From positions 1 to 37,310 of the forward strand of contig JABDRL010000110.1 in assembly GCA_013041765.1 (NCBI GenBank): a stretch of 37,310 nucleotides of DNA, written 5' to 3'. The stretch comes from Dactylosporangium sp. (GTDB taxonomy: Bacteria > Actinomycetota > Actinomycetes > Mycobacteriales > Micromonosporaceae). The translations under genes were made by a program, and so were the position numbers. The stretch's first letter is position 1; the number at the start of each line of letters is the position of its first letter. The notes beneath the pieces are model-generated. The model was not told the origin of the DNA, made no database searches, and saw only the letters and a list, made by a program, of their open reading frames with translations. Positions 22,633 through 30,999 of the stretch are shown one piece after another.

Positions 22633-23963
22633 TCGAGCAGGACATGGCGTGCGCGGTATGCACCTACGCCCTCAACGCCATCGACACCGACGACGGCACG
22701 CTGACCTTCGAGCACCCCGTCGCACCCACCGACGGCGACCACGACCCGGTACCCGTGCCGACCTGGCACCTGCCCGAGGTGTACCGGCGCTGCCACCTGT
22801 GCAGCGTCAACGAACCCATCTGGGAGTACCGAACGCCGGAGATCGAGGCCCTCGCCATCGGCGGCACCCGCCCGGTCGCCCAGACCTACAGCACCCAGTG
22901 GCACGCCTGCCTGCCGTGCTCGCGACTCATCGAGGCCAAAGATCACCTTGCCTTGACCCGCCGCAGCATCGCCGTGATCGGCTGGCACCCGACCGAGCCG
23001 GGCGCCCGGATCCTGGCCGGCATCCACCGCGCCATCGTGCTGACCCGCAAACCCGGCCGCACGCTGCTCACCACCGGAGCGTGGACACCGGCACCGGTGA
23101 AGGCCACCAGCCTGCCCAAGGTCCGCGACCGCCTCGCCGGGCTGCTCGGCGGACCCGTCCGGTTGCCGGCCCCGCTGCACCGCGCACGGGGGCTGGTGGC
23201 CGAGGGCCTCGACCAGGCCCGGCTGTACTGGATCGATCCGCAGTTCACCGGATTGGTTGCGCAGGTCCTGACCGATCTGCCGGACACCGCCGTGACCGAG
23301 CGGATCGTACCCGCCGGCAGTGGCCTGCTGGCCTGGTCGGCGCCGGTCGACCACCGACACCGCCTCACGGCCGCGTCGTGGACCGCCACCGCCGAGGGGT
23401 GGCAGGTGGCCTGCTACCGCAGCCTGGGCCTCGACCTGCCGCCCGCCGACCTCGAGCCGGTACGGCACGAGATCGGCTGGCTGGTCCCCGTGCACGTTGT
23501 CCGGCTTCGCCGCAAGGCGCTGGTCAACGGCGACGATCCCCTCGCTGCGCTCGTCGCATCGTGGCTGATCATCGCCCAGCAGCTAACGCGAGCCGAGCCA
23601 GCGACGGTCGACCCACCGATCCGGCGGGCGTACGCCCGCACACACCGGCCACCGCCCGAGGTCCATCTCGTACGGATTAAACCGGGTACCCCACGCCCCG
23701 CCCCGGCCACGGCAGTCAGTGATCGCACGCCCTCGGGCCGCGCCAAGCCCGATCACCGGTTCTGGGTCAGCGGCCACGAGCGCAACCAGGCGTACGGTCC
23801 CGGCCGCAGTCTCCGGAGAAAGATTGATATTGACCCATTTTTGAAGGGGCCGGAGGGAGCGCCGATCAAGGCCAGCACTACCGTGCGGATCCTCGGCACC
23901 AGTCGGAGACTGCCCGTCGAGCGCAGCGGCCGACCATCGATCGACGACGGCTCAACGGATTAG
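22629..23963 (+). CDS. Cys-rich mobile-element protein, unknown function
   Basis: A 444-aa protein starting inside the GGDEF stop (ATGA). Three CxxC pairs in the first 100 residues (CAVC, CHLC, CLPC) suggest a zinc-bound N-terminus. The C-terminus carries FWVSGHERNQAYGPG and then IDIDPFLKGPEGAP, a pattern I recall from proteins on actinobacterial plasmids and integrative elements; no function is known. Codons over RKIDIDPFLK are A/T-ending, unlike the rest (see findings). Coupling with a diguanylate cyclase hints at a shared pathway, but this is inference. It is the last gene of the rightward series. Confidence 0.7.
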   Translation: MIEQDMACAVCTYALNAIDTDDGTLTFEHPVAPTDGDHDPVPVPTWHLPEVYRRCHLCSVNEPIWEYRTPEIEALAIGGTRPVAQTYSTQWHACLPCSRLIEAKDHLALTRRSIAVIGWHPTEPGARILAGIHRAIVLTRKPGRTLLTTGAWTPAPVKATSLPKVRDRLAGLLGGPVRLPAPLHRARGLVAEGLDQARLYWIDPQFTGLVAQVLTDLPDTAVTERIVPAGSGLLAWSAPVDHRHRLTAASWTATAEGWQVACYRSLGLDLPPADLEPVRHEIGWLVPVHVVRLRRKALVNGDDPLAALVASWLIIAQQLTRAEPATVDPPIRRAYARTHRPPPEVHLVRIKPGTPRPAPATAVSDRTPSGRAKPDHRFWVSGHERNQAYGPGRSLRRKIDIDPFLKGPEGAPIKASTTVRILGTSRRLPVERSGRPSIDDGSTD

Positions 23964-23971
23964 CTGGAGCG

Positions 23972-24005
23972 GGCCCCGGGGACGATGGATCCATGCCCCG
24001 GGGCC
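23972..24005. terminator. Bidirectional terminator between convergent genes
   Basis: GGCCCCGGGG (23972-23981) pairs with 23996-24005. The loop itself holds the palindrome ATGGATCCAT (23985-23994), extending the fold. It sits between the rightward element genes (stop 23963) and the leftward lanthipeptide operon (stop 24102). Confidence 0.7.
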
Positions 24006-24101
24006 TCCGGCACGCGCGGCGGCCCTTTTCGCGTTTACGGCTCGTTTCCGGCCGAGGAACAGGCTGGACGCTGACGTCCTCCCAGGGCACTGGCCAGGGC
24101 A

Positions 24102-25040
24102 TCAGCAACTGTGGAGCGCGGCGATGATCTCCTGTTCGGCGCCCCGGACAGCGAGTATGAGGTCGTCCAGCAGCTGCGGTGGCACGGTGGTGCCGAGGCT
24201 GGCTGCTCGTACGGTTTCGCGCAGTACGGATGCGCTGTGCTCAGCGAGCGGGAGTTGGCCGCCGAGCGCGAGGATGTCCTGGGCGGCGTAGGCGTCGGCC
24301 GCTTCGACGACGATCCGCTCGATCGTCCGGCCGATCGACCGGAGATCACGGGCGTCACTGGTGAGACTGGCGGCGGTGAGACCGAGCCGGATGTGGAACA
24401 CCGTGTGGCCGGGGTCGGGCTCCAGCCGCAGGTACGCCTCCCGCATGGCTGCGGTCTCCGACAAGGCTGGTTGTCCAGCCCAGGTACGGCAGAGGACCGT
24501 CAGGCACGCGGCGACTGTCTGCTCCCACACGGTGGAAGCCGTCGTGGTGTCGATGAGGCGGAGCGCCTCGGCGTGGTCTCCGACAGCGCTGTGGGCCACG
24601 ATCGCGATCTGGCGACCGTCGAACAGCCGCTCACCGATGCCGCGATGCTGCTCGGCCTGTGCGAGCACTTCAGACCACCGACCGGCACGGCAGCGGGCGC
24701 GGAGGCCGTCGGCGAGCAGGACGGTCCAGAGCCACTGAACGACGGCCTGGTGATCGTCACCGGATCGCACGACCCTCGCGAGGTCGACCTCTCGACCGTC
24801 GATGCTGGCCGTGGTCAGCGCCTTCGCAGCCTGGAACATCGAATGGTGCACCCGGTACGCGGCATTGCCGTGGCCGTCGCGGGTGTGTAGTCGTCCGAGA
24901 TTGATCAGGGGTTGGAGGGCAAGCTTCGCGGTGGCCTGCTCGTACGGGCCGGCGGTGGCAAAGGCGTCGAACTGGCGCCAGCACAGCTCGCGGGCGGAGT
25001 CGGGCATCGCGCAGTCGGAGAGGATCAGCGCGGCGAGGTT
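24102..25040 (-). pseudogene. Distal fragment of the split lanthipeptide-operon gene
   Basis: This open frame encodes the last 312 residues of a helical-repeat, TPR-like protein (NLAALILSDCAMPDSAREL at the junction, later LALQPLINLGRLHTRDGHG, VVQWLWTVLLADGLRARCRA and AVGDHAEALRLID). An ATG at 25007 is available but has no convincing ribosome-binding site, and coding-like sequence continues upstream of it to the transposon edge at 25041. The missing N-terminus is at 31,196-31,000 beyond the transposon. The intact protein would have about 376 residues. It was probably a cytoplasmic accessory protein of lanthipeptide biosynthesis; I recall similar proteins near FxLD-type clusters but cannot verify this here. 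Confidence 0.8.
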
Positions 25041-25086
25041 GAACTGTTGGTAAGAAACATGTCACCAGCCGCAACCGGAGATGGTC
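25041..25086 (+). repeat. Left terminal inverted repeat
   Basis: Begins GAACTGTTGGTAAGAA; from 25043 it matches the right repeat over 44 bp with six mismatches. The invariant inner block is TGTCACCAGCCGCAA (25060-25074). Confidence 0.85.
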
Positions 25087-25128
25087 GTGCCGGCCATCAT
25101 GAGGAGCCGATCGGCTCGCGAAAACGGT

Positions 25129-26196
25129 CTACACGAGTCTGCGCTCAAGCGCTCTGAGGCTGTCGTTCATCTGCGTGATCTCATGTCCAAGACTGCTGCC
25201 GAACCTAGACGACCGCAGTTCGCCAGCTACTTCGCCCAGAATCGTTGTATTTTTTTCGTGCTGTCGAGCGACAGCGTCGACAATCATCGCGTTTCCCGAA
25301 CGGATAGTGTCCCCTAGACGGTCTACTGCGTCTTGAAGCGAAGAGAAACCGGAGATTACTGCAGCCGTCGTTCGGCGTTGCTCGTATATGGATGCGAACT
25401 GAAAGTCGGTTTGGGCCTCATAGACCGTTTTTCTGAAGCGATCAGCGACTGCCCCTCCGGCGCGTGATCGTCCGATTTCAGTGAATCCGGTCGGGATCGG
25501 CTCTGCCGTAACATGCCCCAGCTCGGGAGTATCCCGAAGCCGTTCTCGTAGTGACTCGTGCCGACGAATGACGGCAAGAAGCCTCTCCGCGCTGAGTCGG
25601 TACTCGTTGAGCGCCCCGAGGCCGATTTCGACCGTTTCCCAGAACGGCGTATACGCCGACCTGCGTTGGTGTTTGACCGCCAACTCCAACTTCGTAGTAG
25701 CGGTCTCCAACTGCACGAGGGTGGCGCGATAGTGCTCGGCAACGAGGCGGGGCGAGGAAACAACATCGTTTTGCAGTGCTTTCAGCTCCTCCGTCCTGCG
25801 AGCCTGTTCTCGTGTCGCTTGCTCGCGTTCCCGCTGTATTTCGGCCATCCGTGCGCGCTCCTGCGCCTCGGCGGCGTGGCGGTTTATCTTGTGCGACCAG
25901 ATCATCCGGTTCACCAGAAAAGCTACGAACGGAGTCGCGATGCCGAGGATGGCGCCGATGCAGACCCAGACAAACGATGCCTTAAACCATGCGTTATCTG
26001 CGGGATCCGGGACGTCAATGAATGCGCTGGCAACCGAATACAGAAACCGTATCGGTTGTCTCATCTCCTGCAGTGGACCCTTTTCTTGTGCCATCATGAA
26101 GGATGCCATGAAACCGACTACGAAAGAGCCAACCCCTGCAGCTACACCCATCTCCTCCAGCATCGGAAATCCAGGCTTCTGGGATGCGTTTTTCAT
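25129..26196 (-). CDS. Transposon cargo: two-helix membrane protein with coiled coil
   Basis: A 355-aa protein not recognised. Two hydrophobic segments lie near residues 17-35 (GVAAGVGSFVVGFMASFMM) and 69-92 (ASFVWVCIGAILGIATPFVAFLV). A long charged coiled coil follows at about 100-135 (AAEAQERARMAEIQREREQA). The rest is helical and cytoplasmic, ending SLGHEITQMNDSLRALERRL. The ATG at 26196 has only GAGG close upstream; the longer frame to 26316 overlaps the neighbouring gene. Base composition and codon use are far less GC-rich than the host DNA. It lies 62 bp behind the other cargo gene, so the two form an operon of unknown role. Confidence 0.75.
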   Translation of the reverse strand: MKNASQKPGFPMLEEMGVAAGVGSFVVGFMASFMMAQEKGPLQEMRQPIRFLYSVASAFIDVPDPADNAWFKASFVWVCIGAILGIATPFVAFLVNRMIWSHKINRHAAEAQERARMAEIQREREQATREQARRTEELKALQNDVVSSPRLVAEHYRATLVQLETATTKLELAVKHQRRSAYTPFWETVEIGLGALNEYRLSAERLLAVIRRHESLRERLRDTPELGHVTAEPIPTGFTEIGRSRAGGAVADRFRKTVYEAQTDFQFASIYEQRRTTAAVISGFSSLQDAVDRLGDTIRSGNAMIVDAVARQHEKNTTILGEVAGELRSSRFGSSLGHEITQMNDSLRALERRLV

Positions 26197-26258
26197 GGGA
26201 CCTCGATACGGATGGGGTGGGGGGATAAGGTGCAGTTGCTGAAGCTTACTCAGCAAGC

Positions 26259-26972
26259 TCAGTAGTTTTGCTTCGCGATAACCTTGCCAACTGGCGTGTC
26301 GGGGCTCTGGCCGCATTCGTAGTCAACGTTCAGTCGAGCCATGGGATTTCCGGCCCCAGTGGCACCCTTCTCAACACCAATGGTCTTTACGGCATGATCG
26401 CGATCTTCCGTCGAGGCTTTGAGGTAGTCTCGGCAGGAGGTATTCTCGGTGATTGTTGCCGAGTTGACCGTATTGCGAACCCACACAACAATTTTCGTCG
26501 CACCCCAGCCGAGAGCTAGCACTACTGCGATAACAGCTATGACCGCAAGCGGCCCTCCGTAGCTCGTACGTTTGTTTTTGGTATTGGTGTTGTTGATGTC
26601 TCGACCGGCTTGGTTGATCCGTGCGCGATTTCCAGCGGAAATCTGCTGCACGGTTGTCTGCTGAGAGTCAGATCGACCGATCTTCTCGATGAGATCCTCC
26701 AAACGAACGGCGGCCTCGGGCTGGTTTTCTAGTAGAGTTTCGAGTCGCCCCTGCCAGCGGCCGGCCGCCACGGCAGCCTCCACGTGGCCTGCGCGTATCG
26801 CGTCACGTGTCTCGCTCAACTGTCCGGCTACTTGGCGTTCGCGCTCCGAGTCGCCGCCGCTAAAGATTTGTGCGATCCTGTCGCGAAAAGCGACCCAGCT
26901 GTCCGTGGCCATGGCTTGCACGACGGCCTTTCCGGCTGCCGCCGCCAGTGCAGTGAGTGCCGCATCCAACAT
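26259..26972 (-). CDS. Transposon cargo: single-pass membrane protein with amyloid-like motif
   Basis: A 237-aa protein. Residues 1-95 are helical (LDAALTALAAAAGKAVVQA and on). The section GNRARINQAGRDINNTN at about 125-141 resembles Gly/Asn-rich beta motifs in actinobacterial conflict proteins, some of which act as amyloid-like signalling motifs. A membrane helix follows (LAVIAVIAVVLALGWGATKIVVWV). The outside domain of about 70 residues has two Cys (TSCRDYLKAS and DYECGQSP), reminiscent of HdeA-like folds. The ATG at 26972 follows GAAGGAGA. It is lower in GC than the host. Function is unknown; a sensor/partner role with the downstream gene is inferred only from adjacency. Confidence 0.75.
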   Translation of the reverse strand: MLDAALTALAAAAGKAVVQAMATDSWVAFRDRIAQIFSGGDSERERQVAGQLSETRDAIRAGHVEAAVAAGRWQGRLETLLENQPEAAVRLEDLIEKIGRSDSQQTTVQQISAGNRARINQAGRDINNTNTKNKRTSYGGPLAVIAVIAVVLALGWGATKIVVWVRNTVNSATITENTSCRDYLKASTEDRDHAVKTIGVEKGATGAGNPMARLNVDYECGQSPDTPVGKVIAKQNY

Positions 26973-27047
26973 ATCCGAATCTCCTTCATCAGCACCGGCG
27001 TCGGGCAATGAGTGCCGCCCGACAAGGAAAACGAATGGCGACAGGAA

Positions 27048-27077
27048 AAGTTCCGAATGTCGTCGAAGTCGGAACTT
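27048..27077. repeat. Inverted repeat, candidate recombinase site
   Basis: Two 9-bp arms, AAGTTCCGA and TCGGAACTT, flank a 12-nt spacer. Tyrosine-recombinase core sites have this general form (paired inverted arms around a crossover region), though the usual spacer is 6-8 nt, so an operator is equally possible. Confidence 0.4.
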
Positions 27078-27136
27078 CCCGCCATGATCGCCACGACGAC
27101 GTCGCAGCTCACGGGTGTGATCGTCGATCATGATCG

Positions 27137-27165
27137 GAGAGGGAACCGGCGAAGTTCCCTCTCCC
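27137..27165. terminator. 11-bp hairpin upstream of transposase
   Basis: GGAGAGGGAAC (27137-27147) pairs with GTTCCCTCTCC (27155-27165) around a 7-nt loop. It could stop read-through into the transposase or act as an operator. Confidence 0.5.
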
Positions 27166-27211
27166 GTGGTCAATCCGGAGCTTCGGCCGGGATCGGCTCG
27201 TTGGACCGGGT

Positions 27212-27274
27212 ATGGACGCCCACGACCGTTTTCCGGATCCTGAGCGGGGTCCGGGCACGAAGCGGCAGCGGTAG
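27212..27274 (+). CDS. Possible 20-codon leader peptide of tnpA
   Basis: ATG at 27212 opens a 20-residue frame (MDAHDRFPDPERGPGTKRQR) whose TAG overlaps the GTG of the transposase by one base. The overlap suggests translational coupling, which is a common way to limit transposase synthesis. Its ribosome-binding site is weak, and chance cannot be ruled out at this length. Confidence 0.3.
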   Translation: MDAHDRFPDPERGPGTKRQR

Positions 27275-30210
27275 TGGCCCGCCGGCTGGAGCTGGACGAG
27301 TTGGTCGACCAGTGGACATTGCTGGACGGCGAGCAGCCGCCGGTGGCGGGCAAGCGGGGTCCGACCCGGCTCGGGTTCGCGGTGCTGTTGAAGTTCGTCA
27401 CCCAGTTCGGCCGGTTCCCCCGCGGGCGCAGCGAACTACCCGACGAGGCGGTGGAGTTCGTCGCCCGGCAGGTCGGGGTACCCGCTGCGGATTTGGGGTT
27501 CTACGAGTGGGTTGGGCGGACGGCCGAGTACCACCGCGCCCAGATCCGTGCGCACCTGGGGTTCCGCGAGTGTTCCGTGGCCGACGCGGACAAGCTCACC
27601 GGGTGGCTGGCTCGGGAGGTGTGCCAGGCCGAGGTGGTCCGCGCGGAGTTGCTGGGCCGTTGCCGGACTGAGCGGATCGAGCCACCGTCGCTGGCGCGGG
27701 TGGACCGGATCCTGCGCTCGGCGCTGTTTCAGGGTGAGCAGGCGCTGACCGCCCGGGTCACCGGGCGCCTGTCACAAGCGAGCGTTACGGCGGTCGAGTT
27801 TCTCGTGGATCCCGACGATCCGGACGGGCCGGCGGCCCTGGCATTGATCAAGTCGGTGCCGGGCAGTGTGAGTCTGGAGTCGATGCTCACCGAGATCCGT
27901 AAGCTCCGCGCGGCCCGCGCGATCGGCCTGCCGCACGACCTGTTCGCGGAGGTGGCGCCGAAGATCCTTGCCGGTTGGCGTACCCGGGCTGCGGTGGAGT
28001 CCCCGTCGCATCTGCGTGATCATCCGCCGCTGCTGCGGCAGACGCTACTGGCGGCTTTGGTGCATACCCGGCTGCGGGAGATCACCGACGCGTTGGTGGA
28101 GTTGCTGATCGCCACGGTGCACCATATCGGCGCCCGCGCCGACCGGCGGGTCACCCAGGAGCTGGTCAACGCGTTCAAGCGGGTGACCGGCGAGGAGCAC
28201 ATTCTGGCCACGATCGCCGAGGTGTGTCTGGGCCGCCCCGACGAGGCGGTCCGCAAGGTCGTCTACCCGGCCGTTGACGGTGGGAAGGCCACGCTGCGGG
28301 AGCTGGTGCACGAGTTCCGCACGAAGGGGCCGGTGTACCGGCACACGGTGCGGGTGACGTTGAAGGCGTCCTACACCAATCACTATCGCCGTGGCCTGGT
28401 CGGCCTGCTGGACGTGCTGGAGTTTCGCTCCAACAACACCGCCCACCAGCCGGTCGTCGACGCCCTCGCGGTGATCAGACGGCACGCGGGCACGGCTGGG
28501 TTGACCTACTACCCGGTCGATGAGCAGGTGCCGACGCATCACGGGATCACCGCTGACTGGCAGCCGCTGGTCTACAAGGAAGGGAGGAAGGGCCGCCGTC
28601 GGGTGGTTCGGGGGGTGTATGAGATGTGCACCTTCCAGGCGTTGCGGGACCGGCTGCGCTGCAAGGAGGTCTGGGTGGTCGGCGCCGACTCGTGGCGTAA
28701 CCCCGACGAGGACCTCCCGCAGGATTTCGAGGCCCGCCGGGTCGAGCACTACGCCAAGCTCCGCAAATCCCTGGACCCCACCGACTTCATCGACGAGCAC
28801 CGGGCAGCGCTTGTCGCGTTCAACGAGGCCCTCCCCGATCTTGACTGGGTGCAGATCGCCGACCGGGGCAAGCGCGGGGCGATCAAACTCACCCCGCTGG
28901 ACGCGGTCCCCGAACCGCGCAACCTGCGCCGGTTGAAGCGGGAGGTCGCCGACCGGTGGGGCACGGTCCCGCTGATCGACATGCTCAAGGAGGCGGTGCT
29001 GCGCACCGGCTGCCTGGCCACGATCACCTCCGCCGCCACCCGCGGCGACCTCCCGGCAGAGGTCCTGGTGGAGCGGCTGCTGCTGGCGATCTACGCCTAC
29101 GGCACCAACACCGGCATCCGTGCTGTGGCCGCCGGCGAGCACGGCCACAGCGAGGACGACATCCGGTACGTCCGCCGCCGCTACCTCACCCCCGACCTGG
29201 TATGGGCGATGGCCATCGACATCGCCAATGCCACCTTCGCTGCCCGCCAGCAGCACATCTGGGGTACCGGATCCACCGCCGTCGCCTCCGACTCCACCCA
29301 CGTCGGCGCGTGGGACGAGAACCTGCTCACCGAATGGCACTCGCGCTACCACGGCCGGGGCGTGTTCATCTACTGGCACGTCGAACGACGCTCCATGGTG
29401 ATCCACTCCCAACTGCTGCGCTGCTCCGCCTCCGAGGTCGCCGCGATGGTCGAAGGCGCCATGCGCCACCAGACCAGCATGGACGTGCAGGCCAACTACG
29501 TTGACAGCCACGGCCAGTCCGAGATCGGCTTCGGCATCACCCGGCTGCTGGTCTTCGACCTGCTACCACGCATCAAACAGATCAACAAGGTCAAGCTGTA
29601 CCTACCCGCAGCCGGGGAACGCGACGCCTACCCCAACCTGGCCGCAGCGCTAACCCGCCCGATCCGGTGGGACATCATCGCCGACCAGTACGACCAGATG
29701 ATCAAATACGCGACCGCGATCCGCACCGGCTCGGCCTCGACCGAGGCGATCCTGCGCCGGTTCGCCAAGGCCAACGCCATCCACCCCACCTACCATGCCA
29801 TGATCGAAGTCGGGCGAGCGCAGAAGACCCTGTTCGTCGCCCGCTACCTACGCGACCGGGACCTACAGCGGGAGATCAACGCCGGCCTCAACGTCGTGGA
29901 GTCCTTCAACGGCGCCAACGCCGTCATCCACTTCGGCAAAGGCGGCGACATCGCCACCAACCGCCGCGAGGAGCAGGAACTGGCCGTGCTGTGCCTGCGC
30001 GTGCTGCACGCCGCGATGGTCTACATCAACACCCTGATGCTCCAGGACGTCCTCGCCGAAGACGCCTGGATGAAGCTGCTGACACCCGAGGCCCAGCGCG
30101 GGCTGACCCCGCTGTTCTGGAGCAACGTCGCCCCCTACGGCGAGATCCGCCTCAACATGACCCGCCGCCTGACGCTGCGCACCGACCCACCACGGGAGCG
30201 ACCATCATGA
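27274..30210 (+). CDS. tnpA: Tn3-family transposase
   Basis: A 978-aa protein, the normal length for Tn3 transposases. The N-terminus is the DUF4158 type ([21 protein letters not shown], then [22 protein letters not shown]). The C-terminal DDE domain shows the first Asp in [14 protein letters not shown] (about residue 672), the second in [13 protein letters not shown] (about 744) and the Glu in [14 protein letters not shown] (about 876), so it looks intact. It performs replicative strand transfer at the element ends. The GTG at 27274 is the first start after an in-frame stop and has no clear ribosome-binding site. It overlaps the recombinase gene by 4 bp. Confidence 0.92.
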   Translation: MARRLELDELVDQWTLLDGEQPPVAGKRGPTRLGFAVLLKFVTQFGRFPRGRSELPDEAVEFVARQVGVPAADLGFYEWVGRTAEYHRAQIRAHLGFRECSVADADKLTGWLAREVCQAEVVRAELLGRCRTERIEPPSLARVDRILRSALFQGEQALTARVTGRLSQASVTAVEFLVDPDDPDGPAALALIKSVPGSVSLESMLTEIRKLRAARAIGLPHDLFAEVAPKILAGWRTRAAVESPSHLRDHPPLLRQTLLAALVHTRLREITDALVELLIATVHHIGARADRRVTQELVNAFKRVTGEEHILATIAEVCLGRPDEAVRKVVYPAVDGGKATLRELVHEFRTKGPVYRHTVRVTLKASYTNHYRRGLVGLLDVLEFRSNNTAHQPVVDALAVIRRHAGTAGLTYYPVDEQVPTHHGITADWQPLVYKEGRKGRRRVVRGVYEMCTFQALRDRLRCKEVWVVGADSWRNPDEDLPQDFEARRVEHYAKLRKSLDPTDFIDEHRAALVAFNEALPDLDWVQIADRGKRGAIKLTPLDAVPEPRNLRRLKREVADRWGTVPLIDMLKEAVLRTGCLATITSAATRGDLPAEVLVERLLLAIYAYGTNTGIRAVAAGEHGHSEDDIRYVRRRYLTPDLVWAMAIDIANATFAARQQHIWGTGSTAVASDSTHVGAWDENLLTEWHSRYHGRGVFIYWHVERRSMVIHSQLLRCSASEVAAMVEGAMRHQTSMDVQANYVDSHGQSEIGFGITRLLVFDLLPRIKQINKVKLYLPAAGERDAYPNLAAALTRPIRWDIIADQYDQMIKYATAIRTGSASTEAILRRFAKANAIHPTYHAMIEVGRAQKTLFVARYLRDRDLQREINAGLNVVESFNGANAVIHFGKGGDIATNRREEQELAVLCLRVLHAAMVYINTLMLQDVLAEDAWMKLLTPEAQRGLTPLFWSNVAPYGEIRLNMTRRLTLRTDPPRERPS

Positions 30211-30944
30211 CCGTCGACACGGCCGAGACCGACCCAGCCGCACCGGCGCGGACCGCGGCCCGCCGCAAAGCCCGCGAGCTGGCCAAATACCTGCGCGGCG
30301 AGCGCCCCGACTACTCCTACCTCAAAGACGTCTTCCGCCACCTACGTGCTGAGCTCGACATCGAAGTCGCCCGCGCCCCGAAACGCCTGCCGTACGTGCC
30401 CACCGAGGCCGAGTTGCGCGCCTTCTACCAAGCGGTCTGGCAAGCCCGCCGCACCAGCGACATCATCCTCATCCGCACCCTGCTCTACACCGGCGTGCGC
30501 GTCTCCGAACTCGTCCGCATCCGCTGCGACGACGTCGACCTCGACGCCTGCCGCATCCACATCATCTGCGGCAAAGGCGGCAAAGACCGCTACGTGCCCT
30601 TCCCCCGCCCGTTCGCCGAGACCCTCGCCCTGCACATCGACGCCCAACGCCGAGCCGGCGCCAGCCACCTGTTCGAATCCTCCTGGAAGAAGCCCTACAC
30701 CGACCGCGGCGTCCGCAAGATCCTCACCCGGTACACCCAAGCCGCCGGCATCACCGCCTCGATCAGCCCTCACACCCTGCGGCACTTCCTGTTCACCTGG
30801 CTCAAGACCCAGGGCATCGACGACGCCCTCATCCAGCCCTACTCCGGCCACAAGACCCGCCAGTCCCTGGAGATCTACTCCCGACTCGCCCTCGCCGACG
30901 CCCAAACCACCTATGACCAGGTCATCAACCGGTTCCCAGTCTGA
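30207..30944 (+). CDS. Tyrosine recombinase, TnpI-like resolvase
   Basis: A 245-aa phage-integrase-type enzyme. Catalytic residues are all present: Arg in [12 protein letters not shown] (about residue 97), Lys in [12 protein letters not shown], the box [12 protein letters not shown] (about 192), His in YSGHKTRQ and the Tyr nucleophile in LEIYSRLA (about 226). In Tn4430-like transposons such a protein resolves cointegrates made by the Tn3 transposase. Here it is downstream of tnpA and coupled by ATGA at 30207. It ends ten bases before the right inverted repeat. A role in host-gene inversion between the inverted ends cannot be excluded. Confidence 0.9.
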   Translation: MTVDTAETDPAAPARTAARRKARELAKYLRGERPDYSYLKDVFRHLRAELDIEVARAPKRLPYVPTEAELRAFYQAVWQARRTSDIILIRTLLYTGVRVSELVRIRCDDVDLDACRIHIICGKGGKDRYVPFPRPFAETLALHIDAQRRAGASHLFESSWKKPYTDRGVRKILTRYTQAAGITASISPHTLRHFLFTWLKTQGIDDALIQPYSGHKTRQSLEIYSRLALADAQTTYDQVINRFPV

Positions 30945-30954
30945 CCAGCAGAAA

Positions 30955-30999
30955 GATCATCCCCGTTTGCGGCTGGTGACACGGTTCTTACCAGCAGTC
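30955..30999 (-). repeat. Right terminal inverted repeat
   Basis: Read inward on the minus strand it starts GACTGCTGGTAAGAACC. It matches the left repeat over 44 bp (30998-30955) with six mismatches. It supplies a chance stop codon (TGA at 30959-30957) to the interrupted host gene. Confidence 0.85.

Larger units (their letters stand above)
26973..27211. promoter_or_regulatory. Divergent control region of the transposon
   Basis: This region lies between the leftward cargo operon and the rightward transposase. It holds the inverted repeat AAGTTCCGA (27048-27056) / TCGGAACTT (27069-27077) with a 12-nt spacer. A third copy of AAGTTCC occurs at 27153-27159, inside the hairpin at 27137-27165. Promoters for both directions must be here or just inside; boxes could not be assigned. 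It is a natural place for the recombinase resolution site. Confidence 0.5.
25041..30999 (+). mobile_element. Tn3-family-like transposon with tyrosine recombinase and two cargo genes
   Basis: A 5,959-bp unit bounded by 44-bp imperfect inverted repeats (38 of 44 identical). The flanks are AGGTT (25036-25040) and AGGTC (31000-31004), i.e. four of five bases match, close to the 5-bp duplication expected for Tn3-family elements. Inside are two lower-GC leftward genes, a divergent control region, a Tn3-type transposase and an overlapping tyrosine recombinase. Removing the unit plus one flank copy rejoins two reading frames in phase. The repeats do not begin with the GGGG usual for Tn3 relatives, so it may define an unusual branch. 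Confidence 0.85.

Noticed and set aside
25041-30999. Inverted repeats as an invertible segment for the tyrosine recombinase
   Set aside because: Possible in principle, but the Tn3 transposase inside, the near target duplication and restoration of a split gene fit simple transposition better.
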